Assembly (NCBI GenBank): GCA_023416135.1
Contig: JAEZIF010000046.1
Coordinates: forward strand, 1-36,490
Direction of reading: 5' to 3'
Length of the DNA: 36,490 nt
Source: Pseudomonadota bacterium
GTDB lineage: Bacteria > Pseudomonadota > Alphaproteobacteria > Reyranellales > Reyranellaceae
Shown here piece after piece: positions 26,956 through 34,776 of the stretch; position 1 is the first letter of the stretch, and each line of letters begins with the position of its first letter. The notes under the pieces are model-generated. The model made no database searches and was not told the DNA's origin. It saw nothing but the letters and a program-made list of their open reading frames with translations. The translations under genes and the position numbers were made by a program.

Positions 26956-27330
26956 TTGCGAAGTTGGGAATCTGTTCTTGGCCGTTTGGCTGCTGGCGAC
27001 ATCTTCCATGCGGCCTGCCCGGGCAACGCAAGCTACATTTGCCTTGTCGAGGCCGTCGCTGACGACAGGATAGTCTCGCGAAGAATAACAACTCAGGAAC
27101 GCGTGGATTTCGAACTCGCCACGGGTCTGACGTTGCCGGCGGACGATGAAGTTCGCTGTCGAATCGATTCGATCGCCCCGCTGCCAGTGCCGGTACACAA
27201 CGTCATGCTGGGGCTGGAACGCAAAATGCGACTGTGCCGCGGCGAAAAAGTGCGGCTCAGCGAAGAAGAAAAGGACGCATTGAGGTTCGTGGCAGACTTC
27301 TATTCCGCGAACCCGATTGACGAAGAGTGA
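26956..27330 (+). CDS. Hypothetical protein, second gene of the orphan pair
   Basis: A 124-residue soluble, acidic protein I do not recognise. Its start is TTG 26956, supported by a strong ribosome site (AGGAGAAGG) at the right distance and by the 11-bp spacing to the preceding gene. Visible parts are VLGRLAAGDIFHAACPGNAS, a beta-rich middle and a C-terminal helix (LSEEEKDALRFVADFYSAN). An 8-bp perfect hairpin starts immediately after the stop codon. It converges with the aspartate aminotransferase gene. No mobile-element gene is adjacent. Confidence 0.55.
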   Translation: MRSWESVLGRLAAGDIFHAACPGNASYICLVEAVADDRIVSRRITTQERVDFELATGLTLPADDEVRCRIDSIAPLPVPVHNVMLGLERKMRLCRGEKVRLSEEEKDALRFVADFYSANPIDEE

Positions 27331-27352
27331 GCAGGAACACCCCGGTTCCTGC
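27331..27352 (+). terminator. Hairpin directly after the orphan gene pair
   Basis: GCAGGAAC and GTTCCTGC form a perfect 8-bp stem around the loop ACCCCG, beginning at the base after the TGA. There is no T run, so termination would have to be weak or Rho-assisted. It lies between two convergent genes. Confidence 0.4.
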
Positions 27353-27377
27353 CCAACCGATCGGTCGTCCGAAAAGT

Positions 27378-28580
27378 CTAGGAAAGCGCGCCGCAGGCCC
27401 GCTGGATGCGCCGGCCGGCTTCTTCCAGCAGGTCGGTCGCCGTGGCGTAGGAGATGCGGAAGGCCGGGCCCTGGCCGAAAGCCGAGCCCTGCACGACCGA
27501 CAGGCCCTCGGCCTCGAGCAGGTAGTTCACGAAGTCGGTGTCGTTCCCGATCACCTTGCCGTCCGGGGTCCGCTTGCCGATCGTGCCGGCGCACGACGGA
27601 TAGACGTAGAAGGCGCCTTCCGGCCGCGGGCACTTCAGGCCCTTGGCCTGGTTCAGCATCGACACGATGAGGTCGCGGCGCTGCTTGAAGACGGCGACGT
27701 TCTTCGGGATGAAGTCGGTCGGGCCGTTCAGCGCCGCCACCGACGCCGCCTGGCTGATCGAGCTGGCGTTCGACGTACTCTGCGACTGCACGGTGATCAT
27801 GGCGTCGATCAGCTTCTGCGGGCCGGCCGCGTAGCCGATGCGCCATCCCGTCATGTTGTAGGCCTTGGACACGCCGTTCATGGTGAGCGTGCGGTCGTAG
27901 AGCTTGGGTTCGACCTCGGCCGGGGTGGCGAACACGAAGTCGTCGTAGACCAGCTTCTCGTACATGTCGTCGGTCAGGACATGGACCTGCGGATGACGCA
28001 GCAGCACGTCGCACAGCGCCCGAAGGTCGGCGCGGGTGTAGGCGGCGCCGGGCGGATTGCTGGGCGAGTTCAGGATCAGCCACTTGGTCTTGGGCGTGAT
28101 GGCGCGCTCGAGATCCGCGGGGCGCAGCTGGAAGCCCGACGACTCCGGGCACTGGACGATGACGGGCGTGCCGTCGCCGAACAGCACCATCTCCGGGTAC
28201 GACACCCAGTAGGGCGCCGGGATGATGACCTCGTCGCCCGGGTTCATGGTGGCCAGCATGGCGTTGAAGATGATCTGCTTGCCGCCCGAGGTGACGACGG
28301 TCTGCGACGGCTTGTAGTCGAGCCCGTGGTCGCGCTTCATCTTGGCGCAGATCGCCTGGCGCAGCGCCGGGGTACCCGGGACGGCGGTGTACTTGGTGTC
28401 GTTGGAGTGGATCGCCCTGATCGCCGCTTCCTTGATGTGGTCGGGCGTCGGGAAGTCGGGCTCGCCGGCAGCCAGGCCGATCACGTCCTTGCCGGCCGCT
28501 TTCATCTCCAGGAACTTGCCCTGAGCGGCGTTCGTGGGAGAGGGCTTGATGCGGCTCAGACGATCGGCAATGAAGGCCAT
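27378..28580 (-). CDS. Pyridoxal-phosphate aspartate aminotransferase (class I)
   Basis: A 400-residue fold-type I aminotransferase, most like the bacterial aspartate/prephenate-type enzymes (aatA/aspC subgroup I-gamma). Features in order: VIGLAAGEPDFPTPDHIKEA, YTAVPGTPALR, the PLP phosphate region TSGGKQIIFNAML, NSPSNPPGAAYT, the PLP-binding Lys239 in MNGVSKAYNMTGWRIGYAAG, and the C-terminal Arg in AFRISYATA that binds the substrate carboxylate. The start is ATG 28580 with an AGGAGG ribosome site; an in-frame ATG at 28640 would add 20 residues outside the conserved fold. It stands as a single gene, convergent with the orphan pair. Confidence 0.94.
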   Translation of the reverse strand: MAFIADRLSRIKPSPTNAAQGKFLEMKAAGKDVIGLAAGEPDFPTPDHIKEAAIRAIHSNDTKYTAVPGTPALRQAICAKMKRDHGLDYKPSQTVVTSGGKQIIFNAMLATMNPGDEVIIPAPYWVSYPEMVLFGDGTPVIVQCPESSGFQLRPADLERAITPKTKWLILNSPSNPPGAAYTRADLRALCDVLLRHPQVHVLTDDMYEKLVYDDFVFATPAEVEPKLYDRTLTMNGVSKAYNMTGWRIGYAAGPQKLIDAMITVQSQSTSNASSISQAASVAALNGPTDFIPKNVAVFKQRRDLIVSMLNQAKGLKCPRPEGAFYVYPSCAGTIGKRTPDGKVIGNDTDFVNYLLEAEGLSVVQGSAFGQGPAFRISYATATDLLEEAGRRIQRACGALS

Positions 28581-28742
28581 GACGGCGGCGCCTCCTTTCA
28601 GGCTTGAAAAAGCGGGCGGAAAGTACTGGCGAGGGGTCATTTCCGCAAGCCAAGCAAGTCGTCGCGGCCGCTATTTCTGGTAGGTTCGTGCCGTATTCCC
28701 CCTAGGCCTTCATCGTCGCGGTTTGACCGCACTTGGGCTTGG

Positions 28743-29561
28743 TTACTCGATCAGCTTGACCGCCGCCTCCGCCGTCATCTTGGCATTGCCGAAGCCTACG
28801 CGTCGGCCGCTGACCGGTGCCGCGTCACGATAATCCAGGCCGACCGCGACCCGCAGGCTGTCTCCGCGCGGGCTCATGTTGTTGGCCGGGTCGAAGCCTA
28901 CCCATTCGAGGCCCGGTACCCACGCCTCGGCCCAGGAATGGCTGGTGCGTCCGACATGCAACTCGGGATCGTCATTGCGCAGGTAGCCGCTGACGTAGCG
29001 CGCCGGCACGCCGAGGCGGCGGCAGGCGGCGATGAAGACATGCGCCTGGTCCTGGGCCACACCAGCGCCCCGCGCCAGCGCCTCTGCGGCGGTCGTCTCC
29101 ACGGTCGAAACGCCGGTCTTGTAGGCGATGCCCTGGCAGACGCGCTTCATCAGTTCGTGCAGGACCTCGACGCGCTTGCTGGCTTCGGCGGCCCTGTCGG
29201 CCAGGCCGTCGATCAATGGATCGAAGCTCGTGTCGTGCTGCGCCAGGCCCGCGTTGCGCAGCCAGAACGGCGCCGGCAGGGTCGGTGTCTCGGCATAGCG
29301 CAGCCACTGGTCGCCGCCGATGTACTCGTAGATGCCGTGGACCACGATCTCGACCCGATCGTGCTGGTGCGCCACCGAGAAGGTCGTGACCTGGTTGCCG
29401 TGGCCGTCGAGCCATTCCGAGCGCTTGCCCGGCCCGTCGATGCGCCAGGAAATGAGACGCTGGCCGCTCGCCGGCTTGGGCGTCAACCGCACGTCATGGA
29501 TCGAATGGCCCGAGGGCTGGTCGAATTCGAAGTGCGTGGCGTGGTGGACGGAAAGGCGCAT
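28743..29561 (-). CDS. Transglutaminase-like protein lacking the catalytic cysteine
   Basis: A 272-residue protein with the bacterial transglutaminase N-terminal domain (MRLSVHHATHFEFDQPSGHS, DVRLTPKPASGQR) and core domain. In active relatives the core motif reads GVCxDxAH. Here it is GVAQDQAHVFIAACRRLG, with Ala169 in the Cys position (codon GCC). The other catalytic residues remain: His in TSHSWAEAWVPG and Asp in WVGFDPANN. A hydrolase or transglutaminase reaction by the usual thiol route is therefore not expected, and a binding or scaffolding role is possible. It starts 2 bp after the alpha-E gene stop and closes the three-gene operon with the ATP-grasp gene. Confidence 0.9.
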   Translation of the reverse strand: MRLSVHHATHFEFDQPSGHSIHDVRLTPKPASGQRLISWRIDGPGKRSEWLDGHGNQVTTFSVAHQHDRVEIVVHGIYEYIGGDQWLRYAETPTLPAPFWLRNAGLAQHDTSFDPLIDGLADRAAEASKRVEVLHELMKRVCQGIAYKTGVSTVETTAAEALARGAGVAQDQAHVFIAACRRLGVPARYVSGYLRNDDPELHVGRTSHSWAEAWVPGLEWVGFDPANNMSPRGDSLRVAVGLDYRDAAPVSGRRVGFGNAKMTAEAAVKLIE

Positions 29562-29563
29562 GG

Positions 29564-30499
29564 TCAGTCCAGCAGGAACTGGCGGCCGATTTCGTCGGAC
29601 AACTTGCCCATGTCGGTGCGCAGGCCACCCAGGAACTTGCGAAGGCCGACCTCGAAGACGTGATCGATGCGGGCATAGCGCAGGCGCGCGTGAAGCTCAC
29701 CCGCCAAGCGGTCGGCCTCGCCGTGGGTGCCGTAGGCTTCGGCGAGCTCGTTCATGCTGCGATCGACCATCCACAGGCAGTGATGCACCGAGCGCGGCAC
29801 GTCGCGACGCAGCATCATCAGCTCGGCGACCTTCATGGGATCGAGCGCACTGCGATAGATGCGCCGGTAGGTGCGCACCGCGCCGATGCAGGCCAGCACT
29901 TCGGACCAGGCAAAATAGTCGAGCTCCTGGGAGTGCGGGCTGCCGTCCGGCCGCAGCAGATGGAACTTCACATCGAGGATGCGGGCGGTGTTGTCGGCGC
30001 GCTCGAGGAAAGCGCCGAGTTGCAGGAAGTTGTAGGCCTCGTCGCGCAACAGGGTCACCTGCGCGGCGCCGAAGATCATGACCGCCTGCTTCTTCACCGA
30101 TTCGATCAGCGCGCCGCGGTCGAGCAGGGCACGATTGCCGCGCAGGCGTTCGCTGAGCTCGAGCCAAAGGCCGTTCAGGCTCTCCCAGACGTCGACGGTG
30201 ATGTTGTTGCGTTCCTCGCGGGCATTGCGCCGGGCTGCGCCGATCGAACTCACCAGCGAGGAGGGATTGTTCTCGTCGATCACCAGGAAGTCGATCAGGC
30301 TCGCCAGCCGGCCGCTCGACTGTTGCTGGCGCTGCCGGAACTCGTCCTCCATGCCGAAGATCACCGCCACGCCCGCGGCCTCCTCGCCGCGCGACTGCAG
30401 AGCCATGCGCTGTGTCGCCTCGATCAGCCGCGCCGTCGACTTGGCGCGCTGCAGGTAGCGGCCCATCCAGTAGATGTTCTTGGCGGTGCTGCTCAGCAT
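29564..30499 (-). CDS. Alpha-E domain-containing protein (DUF403)
   Basis: A 311-residue all-helical protein of the alpha-E family, named for its conserved glutamates. Signature segments are MLSSTAKNIYWMGRYLQRAK, TARLIEATQR, FLQLGAFLERADNTARILDVK (the most conserved block) and PRSVHHCLW. The family nearly always sits beside a circularly permuted ATP-grasp protein and a transglutaminase, as here. It is predicted to act with them in a peptide or amide-bond modification pathway; no activity is proven. Spacing is 2 bp to the transglutaminase-like gene and 96 bp from the ATP-grasp gene. The 96-bp gap holds a small GACGCGTCAC/GTGACGCG-type symmetry. Confidence 0.92.
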   Translation of the reverse strand: MLSSTAKNIYWMGRYLQRAKSTARLIEATQRMALQSRGEEAAGVAVIFGMEDEFRQRQQQSSGRLASLIDFLVIDENNPSSLVSSIGAARRNAREERNNITVDVWESLNGLWLELSERLRGNRALLDRGALIESVKKQAVMIFGAAQVTLLRDEAYNFLQLGAFLERADNTARILDVKFHLLRPDGSPHSQELDYFAWSEVLACIGAVRTYRRIYRSALDPMKVAELMMLRRDVPRSVHHCLWMVDRSMNELAEAYGTHGEADRLAGELHARLRYARIDHVFEVGLRKFLGGLRTDMGKLSDEIGRQFLLD

Positions 30500-30595
30500 G
30501 GGCCGGCGGCACGCGACTCCAGCGGCGCGCTCTTCTCTGCGTTGGGCGAACGACGCGTCACGGGAGTGACGCGCCCCCGGCGATGAGCGTCCATC

Positions 30596-32032
30596 CTAAT
30601 CACCTGCCGCCCCGCCCGGCGCCAGGACCCAGGTGTCCTTGGTGCCGCCGCCCTGGCTCGAATTGACGACCAGCGAGCCCTCCTTCAGCGCCACGCGCGT
30701 CAGTCCGCCGGGGATGATGGTGGTCTTGCGGCCCGACAGCACGAAGGGGCGGAGATCGACGTGACGTGGCGCCACCCCCTGGCCGACGAAGGTCGGGCAA
30801 GTCGAGAGCGCCAGTGTCGGCTGGGCGATGTAGTTGTCGGGCCGTGCCTTGAGCAGTTTGGTGAATTCCTCGATCTCGGCCTTGCTCGAGGTCGGCCCGA
30901 CCAGCATGCCCTTGCCGCCCGAGCCGTGGATCTCCTTGACCACCAGCTCGGGCAGGCGCTCGAGCACGTACTTGAAGTCGTCGGCACGATCGCAGCGCCA
31001 GGTCGGCACGTTGTTGAGGATCGGCTCCTCGCCGAGATAGAAGCGCACCATCTCCGGCACGTAGGTATAGGTCGACTTGTCGTCGGCCACGCCGTTGCCG
31101 AGGGCGTTGACGATGTTGACGCGACCGGCGCGCAGCGCGCCGAGCAGGCCGGCGACGCCGAGAAAGGAATCCGGCCGCATCGCCAGCGGATCGAGGAAGG
31201 CGTCGTCGACGCGGCGGTAGATGACGTCGACGCGCTGCGGCCCGCGCGGCGTGCGCATGTAGACGCGGCCCTCGTCGACGAACAGGTCGGAGCCCTTGAC
31301 CAGCTCGATGCCCATCTCGTCGGCCAGAAAGGCATGCTCGAAGTAGGCGCTGTTGTAGTGGCCCGGCGTCAGCAGCACGACGTTGGGCTCGGCATCGTCG
31401 CTGAACGACACCGAGCGCAGGGTCGCCAGCAGCTCCTCGCTGTAGTCGGCGACCGGCAGCACGCGCATGGCCGAGAACAGTTCGGGGGCGAGCCGCATCA
31501 TCACTTCGCGATTCTCGAGGACGTAGGACACGCCCGACGGCGTGCGCACGTTGTCCTCGAGGACGTAGAAGTCCTTCTCGCCGACGCGCACCAGATCGAT
31601 TCCGGCGATGTGGGCGTGCACACCGCCCGGCAATTCGAGGCCCTGCGCCATGGCGACGAACTCGGCGTTCATCAGCACCTGCTGCTCGGGGATGACGCCG
31701 GCGCGGCAGATCTCGCGTGCCCGGTAGGCATCGGCCAGGAAGGCGTTGAGCGCGCGCACGCGCTGGACGAGGCCCTTGTGCAGATACTCCCATTCGTCCC
31801 AGGCGATGACGCGCGGGATGATGTCGAAGGGGATCGTCGTTTCCGCGCCGTCGACGGCGCCATAGGCTCCGAAGGTAATGCCGTGGCGGCGATAGAAGAC
31901 GTCGACTTCGTGCCGCGTCGCCGCGACCTTCTCGGGCGACGTCTGCGCCAGCCAGTTGGCGACGGTGCGATAGGGCGCGCGGACCGAGTCCGCCGCTCCC
32001 GAGTTCATCTCATCGAATGCCTTGGCCGCCAT
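30596..32032 (-). CDS. Circularly permuted type 2 ATP-grasp protein
   Basis: A 478-residue protein of the circularly permuted ATP-grasp group (DUF404/DUF407). Recognisable blocks are DIIPRVIAWDEWEYLHKGL near residue 75, FYVLEDNVRTPSGVSYVLENR near 160, LTPGHYNSAYFEHAFLADEM, NALGNGVADDKSTYTYVPEM and the ATP/Mg site VVKEIHGSGGKGMLVGP, ending SSQGGGTKDTWVL. Such enzymes are predicted amide-bond ligases that use a carboxyl-phosphate intermediate. The start is ATG 32032; the longer open frame upstream lies in the divergent promoter region. It leads the operon ATP-grasp, alpha-E, transglutaminase-like. A proteasome-like Ntn hydrolase, sometimes part of this neighbourhood, is absent here. Confidence 0.93.
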   Translation of the reverse strand: MAAKAFDEMNSGAADSVRAPYRTVANWLAQTSPEKVAATRHEVDVFYRRHGITFGAYGAVDGAETTIPFDIIPRVIAWDEWEYLHKGLVQRVRALNAFLADAYRAREICRAGVIPEQQVLMNAEFVAMAQGLELPGGVHAHIAGIDLVRVGEKDFYVLEDNVRTPSGVSYVLENREVMMRLAPELFSAMRVLPVADYSEELLATLRSVSFSDDAEPNVVLLTPGHYNSAYFEHAFLADEMGIELVKGSDLFVDEGRVYMRTPRGPQRVDVIYRRVDDAFLDPLAMRPDSFLGVAGLLGALRAGRVNIVNALGNGVADDKSTYTYVPEMVRFYLGEEPILNNVPTWRCDRADDFKYVLERLPELVVKEIHGSGGKGMLVGPTSSKAEIEEFTKLLKARPDNYIAQPTLALSTCPTFVGQGVAPRHVDLRPFVLSGRKTTIIPGGLTRVALKEGSLVVNSSQGGGTKDTWVLAPGGAAGD

Positions 32033-32143
32033 CCGGCATTTCACCCCCTGCCGAATCACAATATAAGCAATCGACGGGCCAACGAGAACAGGCTCTGCCT
32101 CTTCGGCGGCGCTGGGGAGGGGGCACGCACAAGGAGGAGCAGC

Positions 32144-33133
32144 GTGAAGCAGGTCCTGATCGACCGCTACGGGACGCCCTGGGACGTCGCGCGCTGCGCC
32201 GACGTGGCCGACGTCGGTGAGCCGGCGTCCGACGAAGTCGTGTTCGACGTGCTGGCCTTTCCCGTCAACCCCGCCGACATGTGGTTCTGCCGCGGCAGCT
32301 ACCGCCTGAAGCCGCCGCTGCCGGCGACCCCGGGCGCGGAGTGCGTCGGCCTCGTGACGGCCGTCGGCTCGGCCGTGACGCACGTCAAGAAGGGCGACCT
32401 GGTCATCAACCTGCAGCGCGAGAACTGGGCGCAGCGCCGCAAGGTGAAGGGCGACGACGCCATTCCGCTGCCGGCCGGCATCGACCTCAAGCAGGCGGCG
32501 ATGGTCCGCATCAACCCGCCGACTGCGCAGCTCATACTCTCCGACTTCGTCGACCTCGAGCCCGGAGACTGGGTGATCCAGAACGTCGCCAACTCAGCCG
32601 TCGGCCGGTTGCTGATCGTGCTCGCCAGACAGCGCGGCCTGCGCACGGTCAATGTCGTGCGCCGCGCCGACCTTGCCGGCGAGCTGAAGGCGCTCGGCGC
32701 CGATATCGTGGTCACGGACGGCAGCGATCTGGCCCGGCAGGTCGGCGAGGCGACGGGCGAGGCCAGGATCATGCTGGGCGTCGAGGCGATCGGTGGTGCG
32801 GCCACCGGGCGGCTGGCCGATTGCATCGCGACGGACGGCACGCTCGTCCATTACGGCTCGATGAGCGGCGAGGATCCCAAGGTCACGCGCAACAATTTCA
32901 TCTATCGCGGCGTGCGGCTCACCGGCTTCATGCTGGGCCGCTTCCTCGCCCGGCGCAGTGCCGAGCAGGTCCGCGCGATCTATGCCGATCTCGGCGGGCA
33001 GGTCATGTCCGGCAAGCTTTTCGCGCCGGTGGACACGGTCTACCCGATCGAGAATATCAAGGAAGCGCTGGCGCACGCCGACCGGGGCGGGCGCAACGGC
33101 AAGATCCTGGTCAGCCCGAACGGGGCGATCTGA
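32144..33133 (+). CDS. Zinc-independent MDR oxidoreductase (MECR/quinone reductase-like)
   Basis: A 329-residue medium-chain dehydrogenase/reductase. The N-terminal catalytic domain has FPVNPADMWFCRGSYRL and PATPGAECVGLVTAVGSAV; the typical structural-zinc cysteine cluster is absent. The nucleotide-binding domain has GDWVIQNVANSAVGRLLIVL and later LVHYGSMSGE. The pattern is closest to 2-enoyl thioester reductases (MECR/ETR) and related NADPH-dependent enoyl reductases; the exact substrate is unknown. The start is GTG 32144 with a strong AAGGAGGA ribosome site. An open frame continues far upstream, antisense to the ATP-grasp gene, and is spurious. It is followed by an NTF2-like gene after 17 bp. 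Confidence 0.9.
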   Translation: MKQVLIDRYGTPWDVARCADVADVGEPASDEVVFDVLAFPVNPADMWFCRGSYRLKPPLPATPGAECVGLVTAVGSAVTHVKKGDLVINLQRENWAQRRKVKGDDAIPLPAGIDLKQAAMVRINPPTAQLILSDFVDLEPGDWVIQNVANSAVGRLLIVLARQRGLRTVNVVRRADLAGELKALGADIVVTDGSDLARQVGEATGEARIMLGVEAIGGAATGRLADCIATDGTLVHYGSMSGEDPKVTRNNFIYRGVRLTGFMLGRFLARRSAEQVRAIYADLGGQVMSGKLFAPVDTVYPIENIKEALAHADRGGRNGKILVSPNGAI

Positions 33134-33150
33134 ACACGGAGGATTGGGTG

Positions 33151-33528
33151 ATGAGCTCGGAAGTCTCGGCGGTCGAGAAGGTGCTGCAGGTCTATTTCGA
33201 CGGCCTCTACGAAGGCGACACCAAGAAGCTCGGCGAGGCATTCCATCCCGCCTCGCATCTCTACGCCGCGGGTGGCGACGGCAAGGCCACCGACTGGCCG
33301 CGCGGCGAATGGTTCAAGATGGTGGATGGCCGCCCGTCAGGGAAGGCCAAGGGCAGCGCCCGCGCCGATCGCATCGTGTCCATCGACTTCTCCGGCCCGA
33401 CCACGGCCATCGCCAAGGTCGAATGCCAGCTGCCGCCGCGCTACTTCACGGACTATCTGACGTTGCTGAAGGTGGACGGTCGCTGGCAGATCATCTCCAA
33501 GACCTTCCACACGGTGACGAAGGAATAG
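33151..33528 (+). CDS. NTF2-like protein (lumazine-binding-2 type)
   Basis: A 125-residue single-domain protein with the cone-shaped NTF2-like fold pattern: a first helix VEKVLQVYFDGLYEGDTKKL, then AFHPASHLYA, and the last strands FTDYLTLLKVDGRWQIISKTFH, shared with the putative lumazine-binding-2 group. Members are often small ligand-binding or isomerase-like proteins without a defined reaction. The start is ATG 33151 with a GGAGGA ribosome site 8 bp upstream. It is cotranscribed with the MDR oxidoreductase (17 bp gap) and may act on the same metabolite. This intact copy is only distantly like the broken NTF2 gene at 8979. Confidence 0.85.
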   Translation: MSSEVSAVEKVLQVYFDGLYEGDTKKLGEAFHPASHLYAAGGDGKATDWPRGEWFKMVDGRPSGKAKGSARADRIVSIDFSGPTTAIAKVECQLPPRYFTDYLTLLKVDGRWQIISKTFHTVTKE

Positions 33529-33539
33529 GCCCTTCTCTT

Positions 33540-33571
33540 CTCCTCCCCCGCAAGCCGGGGGGAGGAGAGGG
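33540..33571. repeat. C-rich/G-rich palindrome between convergent genes
   Basis: CTCCTCCCCCG and CGGGGGGAGGAG pair around a short CAAGC loop, with one extra G. It lies 12 bp after the stop of the NTF2-like gene and just before the 3' end of the cyclophilin gene. It has the same style as the palindrome at 19942 and may serve as a bidirectional transcript end. Confidence 0.6.
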
Positions 33572-33583
33572 TATCGTCTTGCA

Positions 33584-34132
33584 TTAGTCCTTCGCGTCGG
33601 CTGCGACCTGGACCTTGATCATCTTGTCCTGCGGCGCCGGAACCGAGCCCGACTGGCCCTGGCCGCGCTTGATCTTGTCGACGAATTCCATGCCCTTGGT
33701 GACCTTGCCCCACACCGTGTACTGGTTGTCGAGGAAGTTCGAATCCTTGAACACGATGAAGAACTGACTGCGCGCGCTGTTGGGATCGCTGGTGCGCGCC
33801 ATCGACACGGAGCCGCGCACATGCGGCTCCTTGGAGAACTCGGCCTTCAGCGTCTCGCCCATGCCGCCCGAGCCGGTGCCGGTCGGGTCGCCGGTCTGGG
33901 CCATGAAGCCTTCGATCACGCGATGGAACACGACGCCGTCGTACTTGCCTTCGCGGGCGAGCTTCTTGATCTGCGCCACGTGGTTTGGCGCGAGATCCGG
34001 ACGCATCTCGATGACCACGCGGCCATCCTTGAGATCGATATAGAGCGTGTTTTCCTTGTCCATGGCGGCGGTCGCTCCTGCGAACATTAAAGAGATGGCG
34101 ACGAATAACGGCGTCAGTGCCAGACGCATCAT
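33584..34132 (-). CDS. Exported cyclophilin-type peptidyl-prolyl isomerase
   Basis: A 182-residue PPIase with a signal peptide (MMRLALTPLFVAISLMFAGA, cleavage near ATAA/MD). The cyclophilin domain follows directly: active-site FHRVIEGFMAQTGDPTGTGSGG (Arg, Phe, Met, Gln), MARTSDPNSARSQFFI and YTVWGKVTKGMEFVDKI with the conserved Trp. It catalyses prolyl cis/trans isomerisation in the periplasm. Either of two tandem ATGs, 34132 or 34129, could start it; 34132 is chosen because a GAGGG ribosome site precedes it at good distance. It converges with the NTF2-like gene, and the region upstream lacks genes for over 600 bp. Confidence 0.94.
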   Translation of the reverse strand: MMRLALTPLFVAISLMFAGATAAMDKENTLYIDLKDGRVVIEMRPDLAPNHVAQIKKLAREGKYDGVVFHRVIEGFMAQTGDPTGTGSGGMGETLKAEFSKEPHVRGSVSMARTSDPNSARSQFFIVFKDSNFLDNQYTVWGKVTKGMEFVDKIKRGQGQSGSVPAPQDKMIKVQVAADAKD

Positions 34133-34776
34133 GGGACCCTCACTATCACCACGCCGATAGGGTCGGCGCGCGACCATACTGGCCGATCCCGGAAAGACAA
34201 GCGTCAACTCGGCCGCCAAACCGGGCCGGCAGTGCTGCGCGTTGCCCATGGCGTTCCTGCGGAACCGGCATCCGGAGTCCAGGAATAGTGGGGAGTCATC
34301 GATGGATCGGAGTGTCGGTGGGGGACCGTCCTGGGCGGCGGAGTAAGGCTTATCACCAGCAGATCGGGCAGGATCGCTGACCGCCGGGCCAGCGGCCCCA
34401 CGGACGAGGCGGAGCCGCAGGCGCCGGCAAGGCTGCCACGTCAATCAGTCGATCTCCTGGTCAGCGCCGGTCGCCTGCACGGATCGTTCGTCGCCACCGC
34501 CATCGAGGACGCGACCGGCGTTTAGTTCGCCGCCCATCGGACGGATGGTGGCCGTCAGCGTTGGGCGAGCGCACCGTCATTCGCCCGCACCGTGCACGAG
34601 GCGGACCATGTCGCTCCAGGGGGCTACGATAACGAGTGCGACCGGCCGCCACATACCGATGAAGGCCGAAAACCCGTTACGTCACAGGCCTGTATCTGGT
34701 ACTAACCGCTTTGAAATGCGGGGATTTTGCGGGTCGGAACCCTCCAGAGAGAGCGGCCTGCTGAAGGGACGATTGC
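34133..34776. other. Gene-poor region upstream of coxB
   Basis: 644 bp without a gene I can support. It must contain the promoters of the cyclophilin gene and of the coxB operon. One short plus-strand frame ending near 34524 reads SVDLLVSAGRLHGSFVATAI with a stop soon after, and could be the tail of a lost gene, but it has no start or family likeness. Short open frames on both strands otherwise look random. No tRNA or terminator was seen. Confidence 0.5.

Noticed and set aside
25971..27377. An insertion sequence or phage remnant around the orphan pair
   Set aside because: No transposase, integrase, terminal inverted repeats or target duplications are visible. The remnants are of a kinase and a barrel protein.
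30761..32143. A very long N-terminal extension of the MDR oxidoreductase
   Set aside because: It is antisense to the ATP-grasp gene and low in protein character. The GTG at 32144 has a strong ribosome site and matches the family start.
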